From: Kentomonas sorsogonicus | Taxonomy: Eukaryota > Euglenozoa > Kinetoplastea > Trypanosomatida > Trypanosomatidae | DNA length: 64,000 bases | Direction: 5' to 3' | NCBI GenBank assembly: GCA_030347455.1 | Contig: JAQOSZ010000007.1 | Span: 434,001-498,000, forward strand | In this document: positions 55,746 to 64,000 of the stretch, piece by piece | Layout of the letters: every line of letters starts with the position of its first letter | Numbering within the stretch: the first letter of the stretch is position 1 | Position numbers and translations under genes: made by a program | The notes under the pieces: model-generated | Seen by the model: only the letters and a program-made list of their open reading frames with translations | Told to the model about the DNA's origin: nothing | The model's database searches: none

Positions 55746-57150
55746 CGCGCAGCAGCAGCAGCACCGCCGCGGCTGTCACCGCCATCCACACCGCAACTTC
55801 CCCCATTACCACCACTCTCACCGCTGTTGACGTGATTACTATTTGTATGGCGGCTGCAGAAATCGACATCACATCATCAGCACTGTCGGCGGCGTTGCCG
55901 TTGTAGGAGTCATCACCTGCCTCCTCTCCTCTGTAGTGGTCACTGGCGCTAGTCGCGTGGACATCATCACTATGCTCATGATGACGATAGTCGCCGCCGC
56001 TACTGTCGAACTCCTCTTCCTCCTCCCCCTCTTCCTCCTCCTCTTCTTCCTCCGAGTGATAGTCGGCGAGTCTGCTGAAGTCCAGACGGGGCACATAGAC
56101 GGTTGGGATGCTTATCAGCGACGCGCGGCGCTTGACCTTATTGACGAACAGATGCAGGGTGCTCTGACTCCGACTGCGCCCGCCGCCGCCCCCGCTGCTG
56201 CCGCTGACGTTATTAGGATGAATATTGTTGTTGCTGTTGTTGTTGCTGTCGCTGTGGCTGTTGCTCGTGGTGAGGTGGCGACTCGGGTGGCGAGGGTAGA
56301 TGCCGAACCTCCCTCTGCTTCCTCCAGTTTTGCCAGCAGCGGCACCACCACCACCACTGGCAACGCCAACACCGGCGGCAGGAGCGGTGTTGGTGGCGGC
56401 CGTGTAGCTGTGGCTGCGATCCCGTCCTCCCGGCCGCTGCGGGAGGTATGGTGGAGCGCCGGAGGGAGGAACACTGCGGTGAGCGGCGGCAACAGCAGCG
56501 GCGGCGGCGGGAGAATGAAGACTACCATTACCTGCGTGGTCACCGCTGCTGATGGGATGCGCGACGGAGGCGAGAGGGGAGGACGAAGAAGAGAGCGGCA
56601 GCGGCGGGGGAAGCGAGGCAGCGCGCTGATGAACTGAGTGAGACACGGCAGTCCCCTGCTGCTCCGCCGCGTTTTCCCCAGTAGTGTTCTCACCACGCTG
56701 GCTGTTTAGGCTGCCGCTGCTGCTCTGCCTGTCACCTTGTTGGTCACTGTCGACACGACCATTATGACTGTGGTCAGCGTTGTCGCCCGGTTTGCCTGCG
56801 TCCTCAACCGTCGTGGCATTGGCTGTGGGAAGAGGAAAGGTGAAGCCGGGGGATACGGTGAAGGAGGGAGGACTTTCAAACGGCTCCTCTTCTTCATCTT
56901 CTTGCTCTTCTTTCTCGACTGTATTCTCCGCCCTTTCTGCATGACTGTTTTCCGTCCTCTTCTTTTCCTGATCATCTCTTTCGTTGCTCGCTGACCTTCT
57001 TGGAGCCTCCGATTCACGTCCCGCGGTTTCTGCATGAGCGGTACTAGTCGCTGTGTTGTGGGCGTGCGCTCTGCCTGGGCAGCCAGCGCTAGCGTTCGTG
57101 TCATCCCCTCCATTCCTCCTTCCGCGAAGATTCCAAACCCGCATCCGCAC
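55696..57150 (-). CDS. Middle segment, acidic and Ser/Pro-rich
   Basis: About 450 sense codons. It contains EEEEPFESPPSFTVSPGFTF, LFVNKVKRRASLISIPTVYV with PRLDFSRLADYHSE near 56140-56060, and long Glu runs. The island around RRASLISIPTVYVPRLDF looks the most conserved and has an Arg-Arg-x-Ser phosphosite pattern. The hydrophobic end of this frame (55860-55750) is probably out of frame, because the adjacent frame reads a typical Asn/Gly/Ser linker there. Confidence 0.5.
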   Translation of the reverse strand: MRMRVWNLRGRRNGGDDTNASAGCPGRAHAHNTATSTAHAETAGRESEAPRRSASNERDDQEKKRTENSHAERAENTVEKEEQEDEEEEPFESPPSFTVSPGFTFPLPTANATTVEDAGKPGDNADHSHNGRVDSDQQGDRQSSSGSLNSQRGENTTGENAAEQQGTAVSHSVHQRAASLPPPLPLSSSSSPLASVAHPISSGDHAGNGSLHSPAAAAAVAAAHRSVPPSGAPPYLPQRPGGRDRSHSYTAATNTAPAAGVGVASGGGGAAAGKTGGSRGRFGIYPRHPSRHLTTSNSHSDSNNNSNNNIHPNNVSGSSGGGGGRSRSQSTLHLFVNKVKRRASLISIPTVYVPRLDFSRLADYHSEEEEEEEEGEEEEEFDSSGGDYRHHEHSDDVHATSASDHYRGEEAGDDSYNGNAADSADDVMSISAAAIQIVITSTAVRVVVMGEVAVWMAVTAAAVLLLLRGAHTRQEWHEQNRWRE

Positions 57151-57161
57151 TATGATGATTA

Positions 57162-57968
57162 TTACTGATTACCCATTGTTTCATTGTCATCTCGTGTGTT
57201 TTCCCCGACGGTGCCGGCACTGTCAGCCGCCTGTGGTTTTTGCTTTCTCTCATCCTGCCGGTGTTGTCGATGTTGGGAGGAAGAGGAAGCGGAGGTAGAG
57301 GTGCGAGCCTGCGAGCCGGCAGCGGCGGCGGAGGCGGCGGAGGCGGTAACGAATGGTGGCGGCTGGCGCACACGGGGGCGCTCACGCGTGCTACTAGACA
57401 AACCACCGCCACCGTTGCCATCCTCGCCACAACCACCAGCTGCACTCGTAGTACTACTAGTAGTAATAGTAGCAGCAGCAGCACCCGTTCCTTTGGAGTG
57501 GGTAGCGGCAGTGGTGTGGACCTCCTTTGCCTTGGGAGAAAGCACACACGCGTCACCGCCAGTGTTGTTAGCATGGCTACTACCACTATGACTAGTATTA
57601 ACACCACCGCTGCTACTAGCCATGGTGTTGTGTCCGGCGTGTAGGTGCTGCTCCGGCGCCGCGCCCGCCCCCGCCCCCGCCGCCGTGGCTCCCAGGGAGG
57701 ACGACGAGGAGGGGGGCTGCGGCGGGTAGTACTGATGCTGTCTCTGCTGCTTCTGGCTGCTGCTGGCGGTCTGCAGGGCGTAGGAGGGAACATGATGAGA
57801 AATAGTGGCGCTGCTGCTAGTGGTAGTGTTGGAATGCGCCTTGGCGCGTGACCGTCTCTGCGCTCGGGCGCCGCTGATGGCAGTGCCGCCTGCGCCTGCG
57901 CCTGCGCTGTCGCCGCCTCTGAGGGAAGACTGCGCGTCATCGGCGGCTCCTCGCTCCTTCGCACTCAT
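57162..57968 (-). CDS. N-terminal segment, Ser/Ala/Gly-rich
   Basis: Starts MSAKERGAADDAQSSLRGGD at a clear ATG. It is low-complexity, with Ser, Thr, Gly, Gln and His tracts, and no domain is recognised. Near its end the adjacent frame reads SNNHHSADAGLESSRKEEW, so the sense frame changes at about 57180. The upstream region carries a TG repeat (57991-58017). Confidence 0.55.
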   Translation of the reverse strand: MSAKERGAADDAQSSLRGGDSAGAGAGGTAISGARAQRRSRAKAHSNTTTSSSATISHHVPSYALQTASSSQKQQRQHQYYPPQPPSSSSSLGATAAGAGAGAAPEQHLHAGHNTMASSSGGVNTSHSGSSHANNTGGDACVLSPKAKEVHTTAATHSKGTGAAAATITTSSTTSAAGGCGEDGNGGGGLSSSTRERPRVRQPPPFVTASAASAAAAGSQARTSTSASSSSQHRQHRQDERKQKPQAADSAGTVGENTRDDNETMGNQ

Positions 57969-57985
57969 GCTTGCCAGCGTGTATG

Positions 57986-58017
<32 letters not shown>

Positions 58018-58450
58018 CGTTGGTGTTGTTATTATTTATCGTTATAGCTGCGTTGTTATAATGAATGATAAAAGACGCACGGATTTTCTCCTTGTCACCT
58101 CTTTTTTGTCTCTGTCTGTATCACACTTTTTCGTGTGTGTTTTTTCCTTCCTTCTGTTTTAGTAGGAGAAAAAATGAGACGACTGCGTCAGCCGACAGAT
58201 GTTTTGCTTGGCGCGCACACTCGATAATTGATATGCGCAACTATATACGTTCGAGAAGAAAAAGGTGAGAAGGAAAAGGGAAATTGCTTCACAGCTGTTG
58301 TTTGAAAAAAAAAATGTGAAGCCAACAACGAAATAAGAAGAATATATACGTATAAGAGGCGAGTGAGAGCACGAAAAGTGTGAGAGAGGGAGGGTGGGTA
58401 AGCAAAGAAATTTAAAATAACAAAAAAACAGAAAATAAAGAATAAAAAAA

Positions 58451-58485
58451 TACAAAAGAATACAAAAGAATACAAAAGAATACAA
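58451..58485. repeat. Decamer tandem repeat TACAAAAGAA x3.5
   Basis: Three complete copies and one partial copy of a ten-base unit in non-coding sequence. Confidence 0.85.
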
Positions 58486-58801
58486 TATAAGCGATGAAAC
58501 TATAGTGAACAATAAAGAAGTAAAGAAGTAAAACAAACCCAAATAATGAGGGAAAAACAAAGAATATGCTATTGTATCTTGGCAGAAAGAAAAACCTTGA
58601 ATAAGTTGAGATAATTAAATAAAAAAGAAGAAGAAAAAACAAGAAGAAAAAGGACAAGGACAAGGAAGGGTGTTGAAGAAGGGGTGCACTTGAAAAGGCT
58701 CATGTGAGGTCTTTTTTCCCCCTATCTCGCGCGTTGTGTTCGTTGCAAATTCATAGTCTGTGTCGCAAACCATATGTAATGCTTTATATCACATATCACA
58801 T

Positions 58802-58831
58802 GAGAGAGAGAGAGAGAGGAACAGACAGGGA

Positions 58832-58868
<37 letters not shown>

Positions 58869-58928
58869 AAAGAAGAAGAGAATGAATGAAAAAGTTAGTT
58901 CTTCTTCTTTCTCTCTCTCTCTCTCTCT
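58802..58928. repeat. (GA)n, (GA)n and (CT)n cluster forming an inverted pair
   Basis: GA runs at 58802-58818 and 58836-58865 are followed by a CT run at 58910-58928 on the same strand. The CT run can pair with either GA run, so the transcript could form a hairpin with a loop of about 45 nt or more. Confidence 0.8.
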
Positions 58929-59641
58929 GTCCCTAGCTTTATGTTGCCCTCCCACCTCTCGCTTACATTTGTGGTGCCCAACGCGAGAAAGAATTCGAAA
59001 AAGGGAGGTGAAGGCCAGACAGGCACATTTTTATGTACATAAAAAACACACACACTTACGCACGTAAATAGGCAAGCAATGTCAGCGTTTCACTGACACC
59101 TGTTCATACGCAGCTAATTTGAAAAAGCCGCAATTGTTATTGTTCTTTTTTTTTTTTTGTGGATGTGTATTGTAGTTGAATTTAAATATAGTGTGGACGT
59201 TGTCGTTGTTGTCGTACTTTGAGCAAACAAATACGCATAGTTCTCGTTTGTTTTTTATTTCTTCCTTTAAAAAATAAAGAGTGTGTGTGCATGAAGGCAC
59301 GTCGCTGTTGAGGCTGTGGCAATTGGTGTGTGGTTCTCTTTCAAGAGAGAAGTAGAAGGACAGATGGAAAAGAGAAGCGAAAACAAAACGAGTAAGAAAA
59401 AAAGGGGGAGCAATAGTAATAATGGTAATGGTAACGGGATAAACAAATAGATGAATATGTAGAGAGAAAAAAAAAAGAGAGAGCTTGGAAGAAGAGGGAA
59501 ACACAAAAAAAAAAAAAAGAGGTTCGTGTAGCGTCGTTTTATGATATGTCAGAGGCCTGTTGACAAAGAAAGCGGGAGAGGAAAAAAAAACACAAGTAAG
59601 GAAGAAGAAGAAGGTTATTATTATCCTTAATATTGTTATTA

Positions 59642-59677
59642 TTATGGTTATGGTTATGGTTATGGTTATGGTTATGG
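59642..59677. repeat. Hexamer tandem repeat (TTATGG)6
   Basis: Six perfect copies of TTATGG on the plus strand in the large spacer. It is not the TTAGGG telomere unit. Confidence 0.92.
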
Positions 59678-62180
59678 TGGTAATGCTCGTGAGTGATGAT
59701 AATGAAAACGTAAAGAGGAAGAACGGGATTAGGAAGAATAGAAGAAGAAGAATAAAAAAAAAGAAGAAGAAAAGAACAGGAAGAAAGAGGGAAGAACGAA
59801 TAAACAGTGGGGTGGGAGGAATGGATGGAGACTCAGTCTGTGTAGTTGCTTACAGGCAGTTTATATAGTAGTAATACTTAGTGTTATCTTCGCCGTTATT
59901 TTAACAAATCATGTATATCAATTAGGGGTAATAATTTTAAACAGTGGCGTCAGGAACGAACTGTTTTAAATAAAGAGAGGAAGCGTATTATTGAAAATGT
60001 GAATGTTAAGAAAAGGTTAATAACGTGCGGACGTGCGTGTGTGGATAGGTGAAATTTTCAGTATTAAAAAAAAAAAAGCGTGTGTTCGCAACTGTCAGGG
60101 CACGTGTGTAAACATTTATATATTTATATAGTTGTTTTCTTCTTCTTTTTTTTTTGTTCACCCACCACGTACCTCCTTTTGGTTGGCGCTTCTTGTCTCG
60201 TTATTTCTGTATTACCATTATTATTATTGTAGCGATAATTCGTTCACAACTACACATATGTGTGTACTTTTATTATTATTATTTATTTCAAGAAGTATAT
60301 GAGCTAAGAAATTAACTGTTCAGTAGTGTAAACAAAAAGAGACAGGGGAAAAAAAAGAGAAGACAAAAATCATAACAGGAAATGAAGTATTAGTCGTAAC
60401 CTAAAAGAAACAAAAAAAGACGAAGAATACAATTATGATAATAATGATGTTAATGTATTAATGATGGTAAGAATAATAAAACCGTATATAGTCTGTTTGG
60501 CATTGTACAAAAACTCGTTTATGCAACTTGATATATATATAAAGCCAAAAAAAAAGGGGGTTGAAATGAGACTTTTTTTATTTTACTTGCCTCTTGTAGA
60601 CTGATGATCGTCTTCGGTTGATTCATGTTTTTCCCCTTTCCTCTTCTTCTTTTTTTAAGTTTATTCGTCTTCTTATTCTTATATGTTCTTCCCTTTCTTC
60701 AGAATTATTTACTAGTACAGTACCTTCTCCCTCTACTCATGTTGGTAGTAAGTGTTTTTTTGTTTCAAATTAGTGGTTTCAGCAGCGGCAGCGGCAGCAG
60801 CAGATTGTTGTTCGTTGTCATGTGTTATTATTATAGTTGTCATTTATAGCAGCAGCAGGAGCAGTAACAAACGAAAGAAAAAACGAAAGAGATGAGAATT
60901 CTTCAAATGTCCAAATTATTAAATGGTAAAGTTTTACAGATGGTTGGTAGCAATGCCAAGGAAAATTACACGGTGGCAGTGATCAAGAAGAAATGTTTCC
61001 CCCTTTATAAACTGAAGCGTCACCCAGGACGCCGGTTTCTTTATATATATATAGAAGGGAGAGAGAGTTTGTTTTTTTTTTTCGGTGTGAGAGTGTGTCT
61101 TCCACTTATTTCTTTTTTTTTTTATTTTCATTCTTCCCTTGAGTTCTTTGTTTCCCATTCATCACACACAGTCGGCAGCAGATAAGACTGTGAAGGAGAG
61201 GGGGAAAAGATAGAAAAATGAAATAACAAAAGAAAGAAGAGGAGGAAAAAAAAAAACACTCAAATCAGAAAGGTCGCATGAAAAGTGGAAGGAAAGAAAA
61301 AAGAGGAGCAAAAAAATGATCATGGTAGTGGTGATGGTAATGATAGTGTTAGAAAAAGAAAAGAATGTAAGCGTACGTTATTTCATGTTTTCTTTTCTTT
61401 CTTGTAAGGGAAGGGAGGAGAGGGCAGCGACTGCGCAACACAGTAAAACTGTAAAGAAGAAGAAATGTGTTTGTTATTGTTGTTGTTGCTTTTTCTTGGT
61501 AGAATACTTTATATATTAAGGAAGACCGCAGCAAGTCATTCCTTTCCCGCAATATTAAGAACGATTCGAAGAAAAACTCATTTCTTTGACTTTTTGTTTT
61601 AATTTCCCTGTCTAGTTAAAGAAACAATACGCATGTTGGTCTTTTTTTTTCTTTGTAATTCAGAATTAAAAATGATAATAGTTTGTTTCTTCACTGCTTT
61701 TCATTTGTAATGAAAACAGAGAAGATTAAAAATGAAAAAAAAACAAGAAAATATGTGTTGTTGTTGTTGTTGTTGTTGTTTTGTCTTGTTTCGTTGATGT
61801 CTTTTGAAGATGATTTTTACTTTCAAAAATCTTTTTATTCTACGCTGGGGATTTCCAAAAAGGAAAATGTTCCAATGGGTAGATGAGGGCGCGGAGAGAT
61901 GGGAAAAAAAAAAGGTTGCCTCCGCGCGTGCGTGCCGGACTTGCCTCAAAAGAGGGCAGTAAAGAAAAGGAAAGAAAGACCGGGAAAAATAAAATAATAA
62001 TAATAGTAATAGCTAGAGTAAAGATAGGAACAAGAATAAACGCAGGCCCCTGGGAAACACGTACGAGGGCGAGAAAACACCAAAGGGAAGAACAAGGAAA
62101 AAGAAAACAGAAGGAAACTATAGTCGAGTTTCGAATCTGCTCGCAGAGTGGGAAAGGAGGATCAGCGGAACTGTGTGTGT

Positions 62181-62294
62181 GGGGGGGGGGGTGCTAGCGT
62201 CCCTGTGTGTATGTGTATGTATGTGTGTGTGTGTGTGTGTGTGTGTCTGTGCTAGCATCCCTCTCTCCCCCGTCTCTCTCTCTCTCTCTCTCTC
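62181..62294. repeat. G11, (GT)n and (TC)n cluster in the 3' UTR of the right-edge gene
   Basis: A run of eleven G (62181-62191), a GT run (62223-62246) and a TC run (62273-62294) lie 23-136 nt after the stop at 62317. On the transcript they read as GA, CA and C runs. Confidence 0.85.
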
Positions 62295-62316
62295 ACTGTA
62301 TGAGTACGTCGCGTGC

Positions 62317-63280
62317 TCACGCGCCGTCGGCGGCCGGCCAGAGGCCGTGCGGGTCGTGCGGCACTGGCCCCTCAAAGTGCAGCGCCCACTTTAGCCGCAG
62401 CGCCTCAAGCGACTCGGCGATGACGTCGGTGCTGAGCACGGCGCTGGCGGCGGCGCCGGGGGCGGGAAAGATCTCCGGGTCGTGGTGGCGGTACGCGTTG
62501 ATGAGGTAGAGCGCGCGGAAGCAGAAAGTGAAGACGGTCCGCAGACTCGTCTCGAGCGCGGCGACGCCGTTGAACTTGGCGGCCAAGTGCTCGAGGCGCT
62601 GCGCCGGCGTCTCGCAGCCCGCCTCGTAGTCGTCGGGGAACACGAGCACGTAGTGCAGCAGCAGCGCGCCGATGGTGCTCGGGACGTCGTGGAACGGCAG
62701 CGCGTCGCCGAGGGCGGCGATCTCGCTGATGCCGCAGTCGCAGTGGCGCTTGAGAAAGAAGGAGGCGAGGATGACGTGGGCGAGCTCCCGCAGGTCGGTG
62801 TTGAGGAACCGCACGAGGACGGCGAAGGCGCTCAGGTGGCGGCTGTACACCGGCGCCCACTGGAAGGGCAGCTCCTGCTCGGTGCCGTTCATCGCGCTAA
62901 CGTCCTCCCCGGCGCCGCCGTTGGCATTATTATTATTATTATTGTTGTTGCGCTCGCCGCTCGCGCTGCCCGGGTAGTACGGGATGTGCACGAGGCAGGC
63001 GATGCGTGAGATGAGCAGCGTGGTGTCGGCCTCGTCCACCTCCTGCGGGTCCTCCACCGGCGGCGGGTCGTCGCCCTCCAGCATCGCTCCGGAGCCGTCG
63101 TCGATGTAGCGCCAGCGGTTCGGCTCGATCACGCCGATGCGCAGCAGCTCCGTCAGCCGCACGTAGCCCGCCTGCAGGTCGGTGTCCATGTCGTCGGTCT
63201 CGTCCAGCAGCGTCCCGAGGCACTGCACAAACGTCATCGCGCCGCCGTTTTCGCCAGCGGCAGCAGCGGCCAGCAGCCCC
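62317..63280 (-). CDS. C-terminal part of an unrecognised helical protein
   Basis: From about 63275 the sense frame reads LLAAAAAGENGGAMTFVQCL, then LTELLRIGVIEPNRWRYIDD. An acidic linker and a short Asn run follow, then a helical region: HLSAFAVLVRFLNTDLRELA, HVILASFFLKRHCDCGISEI and ALLLHYVLVFPDDYEAGCET. It continues to TVFTFCFRALYLINAYRHHD and ends GLWPAADGA. The pattern of amphipathic helices suggests an armadillo or HEAT-like fold. I do not recognise the family. One extra G in the G run at 63275-63279 would join it to the upstream frame as GGGLLAAAAAG. Confidence 0.7.
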
Positions 63281-64000
63281 CGCCAGCGCCGCCGCCCTCG
63301 CTTCCGCTGGCGCCGCTGGTGTTCGCCACAGCCGCCGGGTCGATGCCCTCTGTCTCTTGATGCGAGAAGTACCCAAGGAAGTCGAAGGTCTTGAGCAGCA
63401 CGGCCACAAAGGTCTGGTGCTTGCCGTGGTACAGCACCTGTCCCGGGTCGGGGTGCGGCACGCAGCGCAGCCGCGGCCGCAGCGCCAGCACCTTTTGGAT
63501 CGTCGTCCCCTGCACGGCCGCCGTCTCCGCGTCGGCCGCGTTGCTGACGCTGTTCGCCGCCGTGTTCTTCCCCTTGGCGCTGCCGGTAGTCTTGCCCGCA
63601 CTCTTGCTGTTGTTGTTGTCCTCCAGCTCGTGGGCGATGGGGCTGAGGTCCCACTCGTCGAGGACGATGGTGTCGTTGGGGCGGCTGACGGTCATGAGGA
63701 TCTTCTTGAACCACCGAATCCACGACAGGGCGAGAAACGCGTTTTGGTACATGTCCCCGTCGTGGGTCTGGATGAGGTTCACGATCTGGTACACCGTCTG
63801 CGTGCGCAGCGCGATGAGCGACGACATGGCGTTGCGGCACGTCAGACTCTCCGCGACGGGGAAAGCGTCGCTAAAGTAGCGCTGCGTGATGATCGTCATG
63901 AAGCGCACGGAGAGAAGGCCGGTGAAGAGGAAGTAGTAGAGGGAGTTGGGCACCATGTTGCCAAAGACGGACGTCAGGTTGATGGGGGCGCTCTCCGGCG
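63234..64000 (-). CDS. Upstream part of the same unrecognised protein, 5' end outside the window
   Basis: The frame is open from the right edge (ESAPINLTSVFGN) and continues with MVPNSLYYFLFTGLLSVRFM and TIITQRYFSDAFPVAESLTC. Then come LIALRTQTVYQIVNLIQTHD and LALSWIRWFKKILMTV, helical sequence of conserved appearance, followed by an Asn/Ser/Ala linker and QTFVAVLLKTFDFLGYFSHQ. The ATG at 63956 is probably internal. The frame stops 40 nt after the G run where the sense reading moves to the next frame. The two parts are clearly one gene. Confidence 0.75.
   Translation of the reverse strand, partial: PESAPINLTSVFGNMVPNSLYYFLFTGLLSVRFMTIITQRYFSDAFPVAESLTCRNAMSSLIALRTQTVYQIVNLIQTHDGDMYQNAFLALSWIRWFKKILMTVSRPNDTIVLDEWDLSPIAHELEDNNNSKSAGKTTGSAKGKNTAANSVSNAADAETAAVQGTTIQKVLALRPRLRCVPHPDPGQVLYHGKHQTFVAVLLKTFDFLGYFSHQETEGIDPAAVANTSGASGSEGGGAGGGCWPLLPLAKTAAR

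Larger units (their letters stand above)
53260..57968 (-). other. 4.7 kb span of a frame-broken low-complexity gene
   Basis: A GC-rich block from ATG 57968 to about 53260 without a spacer. Open frames follow each other as 57968-57162, 57150-55696, 55745-55326, 55422-55012, 54934-54608, 54452-54234, 54098-53634 and 53637-53260. The frame order steps in one direction, as if bases were missing, for at least seven and perhaps ten events. The protein is low-complexity throughout with no catalytic domain. A conserved acidic-aromatic island (EARYFATFMEYEDFVPFSED) and a basic helical island near 53850 are the best anchors for homology searches. Confidence 0.55.
57969..62316. other. Repeat-rich intergenic region without a gene, 4.3 kb
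   Basis: The largest gene-free stretch of the window. Both strands have only short frames built from A, T, GA or GT runs. It holds TG, GA, CT and TTATGG repeats, decamer repeats and many purine tracts. I looked for tRNA B-box-like sequence and saw none. The 3' UTR of the right-edge gene and the 5' region of the 57968 gene must lie here, but together they would rarely need 4 kb, so an unrecognised non-coding RNA or a processing region remains possible. Confidence 0.6.

Noticed and set aside
55750-55860. An apparent membrane span near the end of the 57150-55696 frame
   Set aside because: The adjacent frame reads HTNSNHVNSGESGGNGG over the same DNA, typical of the protein, so the hydrophobic stretch is likely an out-of-frame reading.
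58159-58560. A 133-codon minus-strand frame rich in Phe, Leu and Ser
   Set aside because: It is a product of A-rich spacer DNA read as T-rich codons; no start context and no protein character. The same holds for frames near 7207-7701, 26096-26564 and 61683-61949.
1-64000. Mobile elements, CRISPR arrays, rRNA genes or a strand-switch
   Set aside because: No transposase, reverse transcriptase, terminal repeat, regularly spaced repeat array or rRNA-like block was seen, and all supported genes face the same way.

Overview
The window looks like nuclear DNA of a trypanosomatid-type kinetoplastid. Every supportable gene lies on the minus strand over 64 kb, no gene needs an intron, and gene bodies are GC-rich while spacers are strongly A/T-rich with polypyrimidine-AG signals of the kind used for spliced-leader trans-splicing. 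The gene order methionine aminopeptidase 2, then HGPRT, then XPRT resembles what I remember of Leishmania chromosome 21, and both purine phosphoribosyltransferases end in glycosomal PTS1 tripeptides (SKL and AKL). I cannot name the genus. The proteome is unusual for its many asparagine tracts, encoded by mixed AAC/AAT codons and placed even in loops of conserved enzymes.

Layout in transcription order (right to left): an unrecognised gene entering from the right edge (62317-64000, one frame break); a 4.3 kb repeat-rich spacer without a gene; a frame-broken low-complexity gene (53260-57968); a 9.8 kb gene for a giant coiled-coil protein with NPF and DPF peptides (42436-52265); a twin CX9C mitochondrial-type protein (40372-41019); a DUF4833-like protein (37741-39618); MetAP2 (35382-36905); a single-pass membrane protein (32309-34207); HGPRT (30310-31173); XPRT (27758-28714); a 13.4 kb span starting with a NEK-like protein kinase (12358-25736); a membrane protein gene (10093-11686); an HpcH/HpaI-type aldolase (8297-9193); and an Asn-rich giant gene running off the left edge (1-6261).

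The dominant feature is a split between two gene classes. Conserved enzymes and several long ORFs are intact. Six low-complexity spans are broken into consecutive open frames, and where I translated the junctions by hand the frame nearly always moves in the same direction, as if single bases were missing from G runs and Asn-codon tracts. The most economical explanation is deletion error in a long-read consensus, but the breaks are strongly clustered, so this needs testing. It also means the proteins in those spans must be read as segments.

Functionally, HGPRT and XPRT form a glycosomal purine salvage pair. The giant coiled-coil gene suggests an endocytic scaffold from its NPF/DPF peptides. 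The kinase belongs to the NIMA-related type with very large inserts and a tail of more than 3,000 codons. I saw no rRNA, tRNA, CRISPR array or mobile element.
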